A stretch of DNA of 64,000 nucleotides from Spirosoma panaciterrae DSM 21099 (GTDB taxonomy: Bacteria; Bacteroidota; Bacteroidia; Cytophagales; Spirosomataceae): NCBI RefSeq assembly GCF_000374025.1, contig NZ_KB893183.1:62001-126000 (forward strand), in the 5' to 3' direction. A program made the position numbers and the translations under genes. Positions within the stretch are counted from its first letter, which is position 1. Every line of letters begins with the position of its first letter. Below, piece after piece: positions 1 through 9,122 of the stretch. The notes under the pieces were generated by a model. It ran no database searches and was not told the DNA's origin. It saw nothing but the letters and a program-made list of their open reading frames with translations.

Positions 1-8
1 CCATGGGG

Positions 9-483
9 TGGTCCTGTTTGGCCGGACACTTTACTTTTGAGAGTTTAATTGATTAGTTTGATAAAATTGGTTTTCAAAATCAATCGGAGATCGGTAACCC
101 AAGCCCGAATGCCATCGACGCACGTTATAATAGCCGGGGTGGCGGACCACTCCATCCAACTGGCTAGATAGGCCCATTCCCCGTTGGAAAGCGCCAAGTA
201 AGTAATATCGCCGATGCCCTGTTCTTTCAGAGCTTCCAGCACACGACGGCTGCCATATCGGCGCGAGTTGTCCCAAAAGATCTATGAACAGCTGCCGTTA
301 TGCTAATGCCCATTTTGCGGGCTACGGCCATGATGGGTTCACTATTGGCAACTAACCGCAACACATCAGCTTTAAACTTGGCGGTGTACTTTCGTTCGTT
401 TGGGGCGTTGGGATTGATTCATGCCAGGCCGACGTGTCGGTACACGAAGTTAAACAAGTTTCGTGTCCGGATTTTTAGGACCA
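9..483 (-). mobile_element. IS3-family element, internally deleted, both ends kept
   Basis: The two ends carry matching inverted repeats. Positions 9-29 read TGGTCCT, six variable bases, then CCGGACAC; the reverse complement of 463-483 reads TGGTCCT, six variable bases, then CCGGACAC, giving 15 of 21 identical. Only 475 bp lie between the outer ends, against roughly 1.2-1.5 kb for an intact IS3 element, so more than half of the element has been lost. The coding remnants inside are on the minus strand. No obvious target duplication is visible at the borders. Confidence 0.75.
31..423 (-). pseudogene. IS3 transposase OrfA/OrfB remnant
   Basis: Translated fragments in successive minus-strand frames match parts of IS3 transposases. 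First comes an OrfA helix-turn-helix start (ERKYTAKFKADVLRLVANSE, then MAVARKMGISITAAV). Next is an OrfB piece (DNSRRYGSRRVLEALKEQGI), then DITYLALSNGEWAYLASWME from the first catalytic Asp region, then the OrfB C-terminus (RRWHSGLGYRSPIDFEN). The linker segments between these motifs, including the second Asp and the Glu region, are missing, and the frame changes between fragments. It cannot make an active transposase. Several separate internal deletions are the simplest explanation. Confidence 0.8.
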
Positions 484-490
484 TATCACT

Positions 491-802
491 TCAGGCAAAC
501 AGCGTGGGAGGAGAAAATCCTGCGGCTGGGTTCCAGCTTGAATCGCGACGCCATAATGCCTGCGCCACCCGCACTATAGCCTCGGTACGTCTTCCTTGTT
601 CGCTAATTGAAGCATGGTCATAGATGACCTTGAACGCTGGCGCCCAGTTGATCAGTTCCGTTTTTGAATCATAAATGCCAACTGGAATACGTCGTTTGTC
701 AGTACCTAGTTTCTGCAGGATTTTTTTAGCTTCTTCCTGCGATGAAGCCCCTATATGCTTGTACTGTTCTTTGAGCTGATATAGAACAGAGAATCGTTTC
801 AT
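491..802 (-). CDS. Hypothetical protein, 103 aa
   Basis: An ORF with a normal ATG start (MKRFSVLYQLKEQYKHIG) and a mixed alpha/beta-looking composition. I recognise no domain. It ends eight bases outside the right terminal repeat of the IS3 remnant, so its last residues (GFSPPTLFA) may or may not be original. A second small minus-strand ORF lies just upstream and could be co-transcribed. The composition looks protein-like rather than like a random frame, but a real function is unproven. Alternative: a non-coding shadow in a decayed region. Confidence 0.4.
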   Translation of the reverse strand: MKRFSVLYQLKEQYKHIGASSQEEAKKILQKLGTDKRRIPVGIYDSKTELINWAPAFKVIYDHASISEQGRRTEAIVRVAQALWRRDSSWNPAAGFSPPTLFA

Positions 803-861
803 AGTGGTAAGATTTTCAGTTTGTCTTCTAAGTATAATGCGGTGGGGTATTTGCCTGGCAC

Positions 862-1083
862 TTAATGCTCAGTCCGTATCATACGGAAGCGATTTAAACC
901 AATGGTTTTGGGTTGCTCTGTCGATTCAGTCTGGACAGGCATTTGCGTTTTCAGGATCGCCACCTGCCGACTCAATACACCAAGCTGCTGTTGCAACAGA
1001 GCCATTCTTTCTCCAGTACATGGGCAGTCATGGCTTGATGGCACTTTCTCCTGGAGCAAATTAGGTGCGTATGTCGTTTCCAT
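862..1083 (-). CDS. Hypothetical small protein, about 73 aa
   Basis: Reading from the ATG at 1083 gives METTYAPNLL and then a Gln/Leu-rich stretch (MALLQQQLGVLSRQVAILKT) that could form a short coiled coil, followed by a basic tail. A longer version starting at 1119 is possible but adds little. The ORF sits about 60 bp upstream of the 491-802 ORF on the same strand. I recognise no family. Small size and a decayed neighbourhood keep confidence low. Confidence 0.3.
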   Translation of the reverse strand: METTYAPNLLQEKVPSSHDCPCTGERMALLQQQLGVLSRQVAILKTQMPVQTESTEQPKTIGLNRFRMIRTEH

Positions 1084-1207
1084 ATTCGTATTGTGTTGTT
1101 GATAAATGCAGTACCTCAACCAGCTTATCCTGTTAGAGTAGCTTGATAGTTAATGCGCTGAGCATCACTAGTTGCAGGCACTCATTTTGTAAACGCAAAA
1201 TAACTGC

Positions 1208-1233
1208 ATTCTGTTGAAACGTTTCAACAGAAT
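1208..1233. promoter_or_regulatory. 26-bp perfect palindrome, LacI-type operator
   Basis: Each half-site reads ATTCTGTTGAAAC, joined to its exact reverse complement, so the centre is GAAACGTTTC. LacI-family operators are typically palindromes with a central CG and AAACG half-sites. The palindrome lies about 160 bp upstream of the lacI-like start codon, which suggests autoregulation. Confidence 0.75.
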
Positions 1234-1351
1234 ATAGCCAAAATGGCTAAAATACTTTATAATTCCTGTTAAATTTCTTTATATAATACAATTTATGGCC
1301 ACATTTTAGACCATAAACTATATAATAAATTATAATTACTAAGCAGCTATA

Positions 1352-1365
1352 TTTAAACGTTTAAA
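1352..1365. promoter_or_regulatory. 14-bp palindrome, second LacI-type operator
   Basis: TTTAAACGTTTAAA is a perfect palindrome sharing the AAACGTTT core with the operator at 1208-1233. The centres are 138 bp apart. It ends 28 bp before the lacI-like ATG, so occupancy would block transcription or initiation; the pair could support looping. Confidence 0.65.
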
Positions 1366-1393
1366 CATTTTATTGTATTTTTGGCCACTCGAT

Positions 1394-2431
1394 ATGATGA
1401 CCAGAAAGACTTCGCTCAAAGACATTGCTCAGGCTGTAGGCGTCTCTACGACCCTAGTTTCGTATGTATTGAATAATAAGAAAGAAAACCGGATTAGCAA
1501 AGAGGTTGCCCAAAAGATCAGGCAGGCCGCGCAGGACTTAAACTACCGGCCGAATCAGATTGCCAAAAGTCTGAAACTGAACAAAACGCGAACGTTGGGC
1601 CTGATTGTCGCCGACATTGCCAATCCCTTTTCAGCAGCCCTGGCACGCGTTATCGAAGACGAAGCCGACCGGCAGAACTATACGGTCATTTTTGGTAGCT
1701 CAGAAGAGAGCCCTGAAAAATTCCAAAAATTAACCACAACGCTGCTTAACCGACAGGTAGACGGGTTGCTGATTGCTGCTCCTGCCGGTACTGAGTCTCA
1801 GCTTGCCGAACTCCAGAAACAAGCTATTCCTTTCGTATTGATCGACCGCTATTTTCCGGCATTAAAGACTAGTTATGTGGCGCTGGATAATGCCCAGGCA
1901 ATGTATAAAGCAGTCAGGCATCTGATCAACTCGGGCTACCAAAATATTGGTCTGGTCTCCTTTAATACCTCATTGTTCCACATCTGCGAACGAGGTCGAG
2001 GGTATCGTCAGGCCCTGCAGGAAGCTAAATTACCCGTAAGAAAAAGCTGGCAGAAGGAAATTAATAACGCCCATATTGCCTCTGAAGTCAGCAAAGCAAT
2101 ACAGGAACTGGTTTTAGGGCCTAAGCCGGTCGAAGCGATTGTTTTTGCATCCAATACACTTACGATAGCAGGTTTGAAACAACTAAAACGCCTTAACAAG
2201 AAGGTTCCTACCGATCTGGCAGTGGTTGGTTTCGACGAAGCGGAAGCCTATGAACTGTTTGAAACACCGCTTACGTATATCAAACAACCTGTGCAGGAAA
2301 TAGGGGAACTGGCCACCCAGATTTTGCTGGACGTTCTGAACAGTAATAATCGAATGATACAGGCTAATCTGGAAGCAGCGCTAGTGATTCAGGACTCGAC
2401 TCGCCCCGTAATGACTCCTGTTCTCTTATAA
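1394..2431 (+). CDS. LacI-family transcriptional regulator
   Basis: A sugar-responsive DNA-binding repressor/activator of the LacI/GalR family, about 345 aa. The N-terminus holds the LacI helix-turn-helix (SLKDIAQAVGVSTTLVSYVL), followed by the hinge helix region (YRPNQIAKSLK). A periplasmic-binding-protein-like effector domain follows (TLGLIVADIANPFSAAL, then VVGFDEAEAYELFETPLTYI). An upstream in-frame TTG at 1373 is possible, but ATG at 1394 or 1397 fits the family start better. Two palindromes with AAACGTTT cores lie upstream and suggest self-control. The gene converges on the GH32 gene, so the fructan locus is the likely target, with fructose or a fructose phosphate as a plausible but unseen effector. 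The locus also has a hybrid sensor, so it may have dual control. Confidence 0.9.
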   Translation: MMTRKTSLKDIAQAVGVSTTLVSYVLNNKKENRISKEVAQKIRQAAQDLNYRPNQIAKSLKLNKTRTLGLIVADIANPFSAALARVIEDEADRQNYTVIFGSSEESPEKFQKLTTTLLNRQVDGLLIAAPAGTESQLAELQKQAIPFVLIDRYFPALKTSYVALDNAQAMYKAVRHLINSGYQNIGLVSFNTSLFHICERGRGYRQALQEAKLPVRKSWQKEINNAHIASEVSKAIQELVLGPKPVEAIVFASNTLTIAGLKQLKRLNKKVPTDLAVVGFDEAEAYELFETPLTYIKQPVQEIGELATQILLDVLNSNNRMIQANLEAALVIQDSTRPVMTPVLL

Positions 2432-2447
2432 ACTATCAGAAAAGCCA

Positions 2448-2484
2448 ATACGCTTATGCGCCAGGGTTTAGCACATAAGCGTAT
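2448..2484. terminator. Hairpin between convergent genes
   Basis: An 11-bp perfect stem (ATACGCTTATG paired with CATAAGCGTAT) with a 15-nt loop sits in the 78-bp gap between the convergent lacI-like gene and the GH32 gene. It lacks a long T-run, so it is a terminator or mRNA-end hairpin by position more than by tail. Confidence 0.6.
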
Positions 2485-2509
2485 GCATGATCGTCTGTTA
2501 TCAGCACCT

Positions 2510-4042
2510 TTATTCAAGGTCCGCTTTTACCGATGCCGCTAGGGGTTTATAGGTTAATGTATCGATGACAATACCTGTAGCTGACTGAAGATACAATTTC
2601 GTCAGGTCGGTATCCGGAAAGAAAATATCCGTCATCGCCGTAAGGCCATTATCCGCAAACAGTTCTACCGACGCGACATCGACTAGCAGCGTCAGCGAAA
2701 TTTTCTTATCTAAAGACAACCGTGGCGCTGTATGTCGCTTGCCAAACCCACTTTCAAAATCCGTTTTGCCTGACTTTGTTCGGTCAATGAAATACGAATT
2801 GGTGCTTTTGTCGTAGCCGATACGTAATTCATTTCCCTGCTTATTGGCTAACACAACAGAAAAATCAGCTGTATTCTGTGTCGTTAGTTCCAGTCGGAAT
2901 AAGCCTGTATTGCTTTTAGTTTTTGCCGTCAGGTCATACGACTCCTTGATGGACAGGTTTTTCAGCGAAATCCCTGGCTTGTTCAGCACATCGAGTTCCT
3001 TTACGGGGGTTGAGGTAAGCCATAACTCCTTGCCGACCTGGGCCAACCCGAGTTCACGCGGTAGGGTCATGGCTCCGCGCCAGTTGGCCGTTGGTACTTT
3101 ATTCGCATACTGCCAGTTGTTCATCCAGCCCATCAGAATCGTTCGGTTGCCCGTATTGGCGAAGGTCACGGCGGCATAATTGTCGGTTCCGTAGTCGATC
3201 CATTTCGTTTGCTTGGAATAGGGCCGGAACGTTTTGCCGTCATAATCACCCACAAAGTACTGCCCCGCAGAACCTCCATTTGGGCCACCCGGATTGATGT
3301 TGACAATGAGTACCCAAACCTCTTTCCCATTGTGCTTTAGCGGAACTAAGTCAGGACACTCCCATACTCCTCCGTGTCCGCCTGCATCACTCCCAAAATC
3401 GCTTTCGCGCGACCAGTTTTTCAGGTTTGGTGATGAATAGAACGTAACGCGGTCTTTGGTGGCCAGGGTCATAATCCATTTTTTCTGCGGCTCATACCAC
3501 CGAACTTTAGGATCACGAAAATCTGTAATGCCTGGGTTCGGCAATACTGGATTTCCGGCATACTTCGTCCATGTTTTGCCTTCGTCAAGGCTGTAAGCCA
3601 GACTTTGTGATTCTACCTGATCAGGTTTTTGTTTTTCCAGCTTGGGATTATGGTGCGTAAAAATAGCCACCAACGGCACCTGCCCATCTTTACCAAAACC
3701 ACTGGTGTTATGAACATCAGCCACCGCGCTCCCCGAAAAAATATAGCCGAGGCTATCTGGATATAGGGCAATAGGTTGCTCCTGCCAATGGACCATGTCC
3801 TTGCTGGTGGCGTGGCCCCAGTGCATAGGCCCCCAGACCGTTCCGTCCGGATAGTATTGATAAAACAGATGGTAGGTTCCTTTGTAAAATACCATCCCAT
3901 TCGGATCATTGATCCAATGCGCTTTGGGCGAAAAATGGAACTGCGGGCGGTAAGGTTCCGGCGATGTACCTGGATTCGTTTGCGCCTGCAAACAATTGAT
4001 CAAGAAGAGCAGGACAATCGCCAGAAGAGCTATATGTTTCAT
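2510..4042 (-). CDS. GH32 fructan beta-fructosidase (levanase/inulinase type)
   Basis: Hydrolyses beta-linked fructose polymers or oligosaccharides. The mature enzyme is secreted or periplasmic: residues 1-20 form a signal peptide (MKHIALLAIVLLFLINCLQA). All three GH32 catalytic blocks are present: WINDPNG with nucleophile D46, FRDP with transition-state stabiliser D177, and WECPDL with acid/base E228. The protein is about 510 aa, normal for a five-blade propeller plus a C-terminal beta-sandwich (from about residue 360). I start at the ATG at 4042; nine bases upstream is a TTG that would only add MLV before the signal peptide. It is the last gene of the leftward fructan operon, after susD, with a hairpin in the gap. 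Exo- or endo-action and levan versus inulin preference cannot be read from the sequence. Confidence 0.93.
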   Translation of the reverse strand: MKHIALLAIVLLFLINCLQAQTNPGTSPEPYRPQFHFSPKAHWINDPNGMVFYKGTYHLFYQYYPDGTVWGPMHWGHATSKDMVHWQEQPIALYPDSLGYIFSGSAVADVHNTSGFGKDGQVPLVAIFTHHNPKLEKQKPDQVESQSLAYSLDEGKTWTKYAGNPVLPNPGITDFRDPKVRWYEPQKKWIMTLATKDRVTFYSSPNLKNWSRESDFGSDAGGHGGVWECPDLVPLKHNGKEVWVLIVNINPGGPNGGSAGQYFVGDYDGKTFRPYSKQTKWIDYGTDNYAAVTFANTGNRTILMGWMNNWQYANKVPTANWRGAMTLPRELGLAQVGKELWLTSTPVKELDVLNKPGISLKNLSIKESYDLTAKTKSNTGLFRLELTTQNTADFSVVLANKQGNELRIGYDKSTNSYFIDRTKSGKTDFESGFGKRHTAPRLSLDKKISLTLLVDVASVELFADNGLTAMTDIFFPDTDLTKLYLQSATGIVIDTLTYKPLAASVKADLE

Positions 4043-4075
4043 AACTAACAAATGGATGATGGCTGGTCAAGTATG

Positions 4076-4107
4076 TGGGGAGCCGCCCATTACGGCGTGC
4101 CTCCCCA
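4076..4107 (-). promoter_or_regulatory. Intercistronic hairpin between susD and GH32 gene
   Basis: TGGGGAG (4076-4082) pairs with CTCCCCA (4101-4107), with further pairing inside. There is no T-run after it on the minus strand, so it more likely sets mRNA stability or partial read-through than full termination. Confidence 0.5.
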
Positions 4108-4168
4108 TGCATAACCTCAATTACCAACCTAATGTGAAATCCTATTTTAAGTAACGAATCTAGAAGGG

Positions 4169-5887
4169 TTAAAAACCAATATTCTGCTTATAGAGCCCTT
4201 TGGTAAAGTTGATTTCCCGCTGTGGAATCGGCAGATACTCATCGCGCCCCGCCGTGAATTTAGCACCACTCAGATGAGATCGTCTGGTTTTCTCTACGGC
4301 TAGATATGCATTCAGCGTCTCGGCAGCCATACCCCAGCGAACCAGGTCGAAGAAGCGAGGACTTTCCGTCGCAAACTCCAGGCGACGCTCCCATTGCAAA
4401 GCTCGTCGGGCGTATGCCTGTGTCCAGTTCGCAGCACTGTAGGGCTTAATCAGATATTTCGACGGGTCCGTTCCATCGGCTTTTTTGGTGCGACCTGTGC
4501 TGTTGGCAGCCCTGGCCCGAATCTGATTGATCAGGGGTAGAGCCTGCGCCTGCTGACCCAGTTCGATATACGCTTCGGCCTGAAAAAGCAGCACATCCGC
4601 ATATCGGATAATATCGATATTCTTCGATACACCCATAAAAGGCCCCTGCTTTTTGTAGGACGAGCTAGTGGCCAGTTGCTGCGATTTCATCGCCTGAAAG
4701 AAACCGTATACGCCAGGGTCACGCACCCAACTGTTGCTGAACGGCAATGAGGCATTGTATTTATACGGATGCCCGTCAATGCCGATGGTATGGTCAACGC
4801 GCGGATCGACAGTTGCCGTTTTGAAGTCAATGATGCCGTCGTTAAAGGTATCGAATTTAGGCAGGCCATTAGCGTCGGTTCCGAAGGCATTTGCCAGATT
4901 CTGGCTGGGCTGATGAAACCCGCAGCAACCATATTGCGGAGCACCGTGCGGGTAGTTCAGGCCATCCTCGAAATTGAGTCGTCCTAGTGTCGTACCATCA
5001 TTGATGGAGTACTGAACGGCAAAAACAGATTCAACATTATTGTCATACTCCGGCAAAAAGTTTTCTGCAAAATCAGGCTGTAAACTGTATTTGCCTGAGC
5101 TGATGACCAACTGAGTCAGATTGACCACTTGCTGCAACTTCTCTTTATTAATGTTGATCACTTTGTTATTGTCGTCCTGTTCATACGCCTGATAGAGTCG
5201 TAGTTTGGCCAGATAGGCAGCCGCCGACAGCTTATTGGCCCGGCCCACCTGCGTCTGCGAAACCGGCAGATTATCAACCGCAAACTGAAAATCGGTCGCA
5301 ATCTTATCCCATAGCTGATCGTTCGTCAATGCCCGGTTCGACGTAGCCAGAATCTGGTCGTTCGATAGGGTTTCGTCAACGTAAGGCACGTACTTGAACA
5401 GCATTTTCAGCATGAAATGCGCATGTCCCCGCAGGAAACGCAACTCAGCCTGACGTGTTTTTTTCAACGGGAAACTCGTTTCCGACAGGTCATTGATTGA
5501 CCGGAGCGCCACGTTGGCCCGCGAGATTGCCTTGTAGTAGTTTTCCCAGGTGTAAGGGTGATAAAAACCACCGCCCTGCTGAGGCTGCGTCAGATTATGC
5601 TGCTCGTAAAAGTTAATGTCTTCCAGATCGGCTACGCCACCACCACCTTTGTAGGCATCGTCGGAGCGAACACTCCCATACACCCACATGCTGGCGATAG
5701 GACCAATCATTTCACCATTGCCCAGCGAGGCATAGGCGGCCGTGACCAACGCATCGGCATTCTCAGGGATTTTTACATTATCCGACGAAAGGGTCCCCTG
5801 AGGTTGATAGTCCAGATATTCTTTGCAGGAAGCAAACAGGGTGCCTCCCGCAATCAGAAGAAATGAAACCAGAAATTTATTTTTCAT
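4169..5887 (-). CDS. SusD/RagB-family outer-membrane glycan-binding lipoprotein
   Basis: Surface lipoprotein that caps the SusC transporter and captures the polysaccharide. Length is 572 aa, typical of SusD. The N-terminus is a lipoprotein signal peptide with the lipobox ending in Cys at about residue 21 (GGTLFASCKEYLDYQPQG). SusD hallmarks follow: an N-terminal TPR-like helical part (ELRFLRGHAHFMLKMLFKYV), and the C-terminal SusD region with RYADVLLFQAEAYIELGQ, WERRLEFATESPRFFDLVRW and YLPIPQREI. It lies 41 bp after susC and before the GH32 gene on the same strand. Given those neighbours the ligand is probably levan or another fructan. That specificity is inference. Confidence 0.93.
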   Translation of the reverse strand: MKNKFLVSFLLIAGGTLFASCKEYLDYQPQGTLSSDNVKIPENADALVTAAYASLGNGEMIGPIASMWVYGSVRSDDAYKGGGGVADLEDINFYEQHNLTQPQQGGGFYHPYTWENYYKAISRANVALRSINDLSETSFPLKKTRQAELRFLRGHAHFMLKMLFKYVPYVDETLSNDQILATSNRALTNDQLWDKIATDFQFAVDNLPVSQTQVGRANKLSAAAYLAKLRLYQAYEQDDNNKVININKEKLQQVVNLTQLVISSGKYSLQPDFAENFLPEYDNNVESVFAVQYSINDGTTLGRLNFEDGLNYPHGAPQYGCCGFHQPSQNLANAFGTDANGLPKFDTFNDGIIDFKTATVDPRVDHTIGIDGHPYKYNASLPFSNSWVRDPGVYGFFQAMKSQQLATSSSYKKQGPFMGVSKNIDIIRYADVLLFQAEAYIELGQQAQALPLINQIRARAANSTGRTKKADGTDPSKYLIKPYSAANWTQAYARRALQWERRLEFATESPRFFDLVRWGMAAETLNAYLAVEKTRRSHLSGAKFTAGRDEYLPIPQREINFTKGLYKQNIGF

Positions 5888-5928
5888 GATCGTAAACGTC
5901 TTTTAGCGAATTTCCAGTGACGAATGAG

Positions 5929-8900
5929 TTAGAAGGAAAGGTTTAAACCGAACGTAATCGTGCGGGGTACGGGAACGGTGTTGACATCGGTGCGCTCAGG
6001 ATCTGGACCTTCGAAGCTCTTGCTCTTGAACCAGATGACGTTCTCAGCCATTGCGTACAGACGCAGGCTCGTCAGACCAATTTTGTCCATCATAGCCCGT
6101 GGCAAGGTATACCCCAACTGGACATTACGAATCTTGAAATAAGACGTATTGACGTTGAAATAATCCGACGACCGGGTTTCGTTGTTTCCATCGGCCAGTG
6201 TCAGAGCCGGAATCCGGGAGGACGTGTTCTGCGGGGTCCAGGCATTGAATACGCCCGGTCCGATGTTGTCGCGACCCCGAATGAAATTGTTATAAAACGT
6301 GTAGGGGTCGAATCCAGTCCGACTGGCAACGCCTGAACCAAAAATCGAGAAGTCGAAATTTTTGTACCCCAGTTCAACCCGGAGACCGTATTCCAGACCC
6401 GGCAACGTGGTGCCAAAAAACTCCTGGTCCAGCGCGTCGATTTTACCATCGCCGTTCAAATCCCGATACCGAATTCGTCCCGGAGCGGCTCCCACCTGGG
6501 TAGCATGCTTGTTGACTTCTTCCTGATTCTGGAAGATACCATCCGTCCGGTAGCCAAACAGATCGAACTGCGAGTGACCCAGAATGGTCGTTACGGCGTT
6601 GCCCGCAAAAGCCGACCGGACTTCTTCGGGGAGAACCGTTATTTTATCCCGGAAGCGGGCGAAATTGGCCGATACATTGTACGTAAAGTTGCCTTTGGGT
6701 TTCCCGTAGTAGGTTAACAGCAGTTCAAATCCTTTATTCGTTTTGGTAGCACCGTTCACGAATTTGAGTTGCCCTTCGCCCACAGCCGACGCTACGGGAG
6801 GCTTGATAAGAATATCTTTGGTTTCGCGGGTGAAATAATCGAACGAGCCAACCAGACTCCCGTTCAAAAATCCAAAGTCCAGCCCTACGTTTATTTCATC
6901 AGTAGTTTCCCATTTGAGCGCCGTGTTTTCGCCCTGCGTCTGTACAAATCCAGACGGTAGGGTTCCGCTGTTCGATCCATTCAGGTCATAAGCCGTACCA
7001 ACATTCCAGTATTGATCGAAAAAGCCGTCATGTCCGTTGGGAACCTGCGACGCCAGTGTACCATACCGGGGTTCAAACAGACCAAAACGAGCCAAATCGC
7101 CAATATCCTGATTCCCGATTCGGCCAACGCCAGCCCGAAGTTTCAGGTTAGAAATCAGCTTGACATCCCGCATGAACGCTTCTTTATCGATGCGCCAGCC
7201 AACCGAAGCCGCCGGGAAAAAGCCATACCGATTATCCTCCCCGAAGCGTGACGAACCATCCCTACGCAGGGTCAACGCAGCCAGATACCGGTCGCCGAAG
7301 CCATAGTCGATCCGGGCAAACTGCGACAGCAACCGACTTCCGGTCGATGAACCCGTACTACTGGCATTGCCCGAAGCCGCACTCAGCACGAAGAAATCTT
7401 CGGTTTGCACCGCAAAATTTTCCCGGTAGGAGTTCACATTATCCAGATTATCCTTGATGGCTTCGACACCCGCCAGCACATTGAACCGATGAGCCCCCAG
7501 GTCAAAATTATAGCGCAGGGTGTTGGTCCAGGTCAGGCTCAGGAATTTATTCGTGTTGAGGGTGAGGCTGTTGAGCGTACGGGCAATAAAACCGTTTTTG
7601 AAGGACTGCTCAATGTTTTTGTTCGCGTAATCGGCATTGTCCATCCCTAACGATGAGCGGAAAACCAGTCCGCGAATTGGCTCAATCTCGGTGAAGATAT
7701 TCCCGAAAACGAATGTGCGGTTGATCTTATCCCACCGGTTGATGTACTGCATAAATACCGGGTTGTTCCGATCCGAATAACCCGACCCGATGGGACCGGC
7801 ATACTCACCGGTTTTGGTGTAAACCGGAATAGTTGGGGCTAGGGTAACGGCCAATCCTGGCGTAGGGGCTCCACCCAGATCGGTCGTCACGGGCGTTTCG
7901 CGGGAAGAGGTCATCTGCACATTCGCCCCGAATTTGAATCGTCCGTCGAACAGGCTGGTGGCGGCATTGATACGTCCCGTGAGCCGTCGATAATCGGTGT
8001 ATTGCACCATCCCCGAGTTGTTGAGGTAACTCAGGTTAATCAGTAACGATGATGCTTTAGTCCCTCCCGAAATGGTCAGGTCATTATTGGTGACGTAGCC
8101 GGTTTTATAAAGTTCTTTCTGCCAGTCGGTATCGCCTGCCGGTACGTTCTGATCACCACCCACATACGGCTGTACCGTTACTTTGTTAAGCTGTGGGTTT
8201 TTGAAATCCTTGTTCCAGTCGAAGGCGTAGATTTCGCCGTAGGCCGATGCCGGATCGACGCCATCATTGACCGATGCCTGCCAGAGCGCCCGGCCTCGGT
8301 CAACCGCGTTCAACATCTTGAAACGCTCCGATTTTTCGGACTGTGCCGAAATACTGGTGTTGAACTGAACATTCAGTTTCCCATTCGTATTGGCTCCGTT
8401 TTTGGTGGTTACAATGATGACCCCATTCGATGCCCTTGAGCCGTAAATAGAAGCCGACGACGCATCTTTCAGCACCTGAATGGACTGGATAGCGGTTGAG
8501 TTCAGGCTCTGGAACACAAAGGGACGCTTGGTTGGCACACCGTCGATAATGTAGAGTGGATCATTATTGCCGAGCGTATTGGCTCCCCGAATCAGGACGC
8601 GGCTGGCTTCGCCGGAAGGCGTTCCTGACTTCTCGATATACAATCCGGGGACGCGGCCCTGTAAAGCCTGCATGGGGTTACCGGAACTGGTATTTTTCGT
8701 GGCCGCGACTTCCACAACAGCTACCGCGCCGGTCAGGTCCTGCTTGCGTGCGGTTGTATACCCCAGCACAACCACCTCGGCTAACTGCCCACCTTCGCTT
8801 AGTAAAACCTTGACGTTGTTACTAGTGCTGATCGATACCTCCTGGGTTGCGTAGCCAATAAACGATACGGTGATACCCGTGGCACTTTGCGGTACGGAAA

Positions 8901-9093
8901 TCGAGAATTTTCCGGTAGCATCGGATACCGTACCCGTTGTGGTACCAGGAACGATGATACTGGCACCGGGTAGCGGTTCCTTGTTCTTGGCGTCGAAAAC
9001 GCCCCCCGTAATGGTTCGTTGCTGGGCCTGTACTAACGTTACTGTAAGGAGCAGGACGACCAGCGAAAACAGGTAATTTTTAAACTGCCTCAT
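5929..9093 (-). CDS. SusC/RagA-family TonB-dependent transporter (fructan)
   Basis: Outer-membrane beta-barrel that imports oligosaccharides with energy from TonB. Length 1054 aa. It has a signal peptide (residues 1-23), a carboxypeptidase-D-like CNA-B/DUF4480 domain (ITGGVFDAKNKEPLPGASI, residues about 27-105), the SusC plug motif region (LIRGANTLGNNDPLYIIDGV, then SASIYGSRASNGVIIVTTK), and the barrel ending in a terminal aromatic strand (RTITFGLNLSF). There is no STN domain, so it is not a FecA-type signalling transporter, unlike the second SusC in this window. The gene follows the fructokinase gene by 29 bp, so transporter, kinase and permease seem to be one operon controlled by the neighbouring hybrid sensor. 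Confidence 0.95.
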   Translation of the reverse strand: MRQFKNYLFSLVVLLLTVTLVQAQQRTITGGVFDAKNKEPLPGASIIVPGTTTGTVSDATGKFSISVPQSATGITVSFIGYATQEVSISTSNNVKVLLSEGGQLAEVVVLGYTTARKQDLTGAVAVVEVAATKNTSSGNPMQALQGRVPGLYIEKSGTPSGEASRVLIRGANTLGNNDPLYIIDGVPTKRPFVFQSLNSTAIQSIQVLKDASSASIYGSRASNGVIIVTTKNGANTNGKLNVQFNTSISAQSEKSERFKMLNAVDRGRALWQASVNDGVDPASAYGEIYAFDWNKDFKNPQLNKVTVQPYVGGDQNVPAGDTDWQKELYKTGYVTNNDLTISGGTKASSLLINLSYLNNSGMVQYTDYRRLTGRINAATSLFDGRFKFGANVQMTSSRETPVTTDLGGAPTPGLAVTLAPTIPVYTKTGEYAGPIGSGYSDRNNPVFMQYINRWDKINRTFVFGNIFTEIEPIRGLVFRSSLGMDNADYANKNIEQSFKNGFIARTLNSLTLNTNKFLSLTWTNTLRYNFDLGAHRFNVLAGVEAIKDNLDNVNSYRENFAVQTEDFFVLSAASGNASSTGSSTGSRLLSQFARIDYGFGDRYLAALTLRRDGSSRFGEDNRYGFFPAASVGWRIDKEAFMRDVKLISNLKLRAGVGRIGNQDIGDLARFGLFEPRYGTLASQVPNGHDGFFDQYWNVGTAYDLNGSNSGTLPSGFVQTQGENTALKWETTDEINVGLDFGFLNGSLVGSFDYFTRETKDILIKPPVASAVGEGQLKFVNGATKTNKGFELLLTYYGKPKGNFTYNVSANFARFRDKITVLPEEVRSAFAGNAVTTILGHSQFDLFGYRTDGIFQNQEEVNKHATQVGAAPGRIRYRDLNGDGKIDALDQEFFGTTLPGLEYGLRVELGYKNFDFSIFGSGVASRTGFDPYTFYNNFIRGRDNIGPGVFNAWTPQNTSSRIPALTLADGNNETRSSDYFNVNTSYFKIRNVQLGYTLPRAMMDKIGLTSLRLYAMAENVIWFKSKSFEGPDPERTDVNTVPVPRTITFGLNLSF

Positions 9094-9122
9094 AAGGAAT
9101 AAGTGGTTATAGGGATACGTAT

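Noticed and set aside
4032-4051. TTG start for the GH32 enzyme at 4051
   Set aside because: ATG at 4042 gives the expected signal peptide; the extension adds only MLV.
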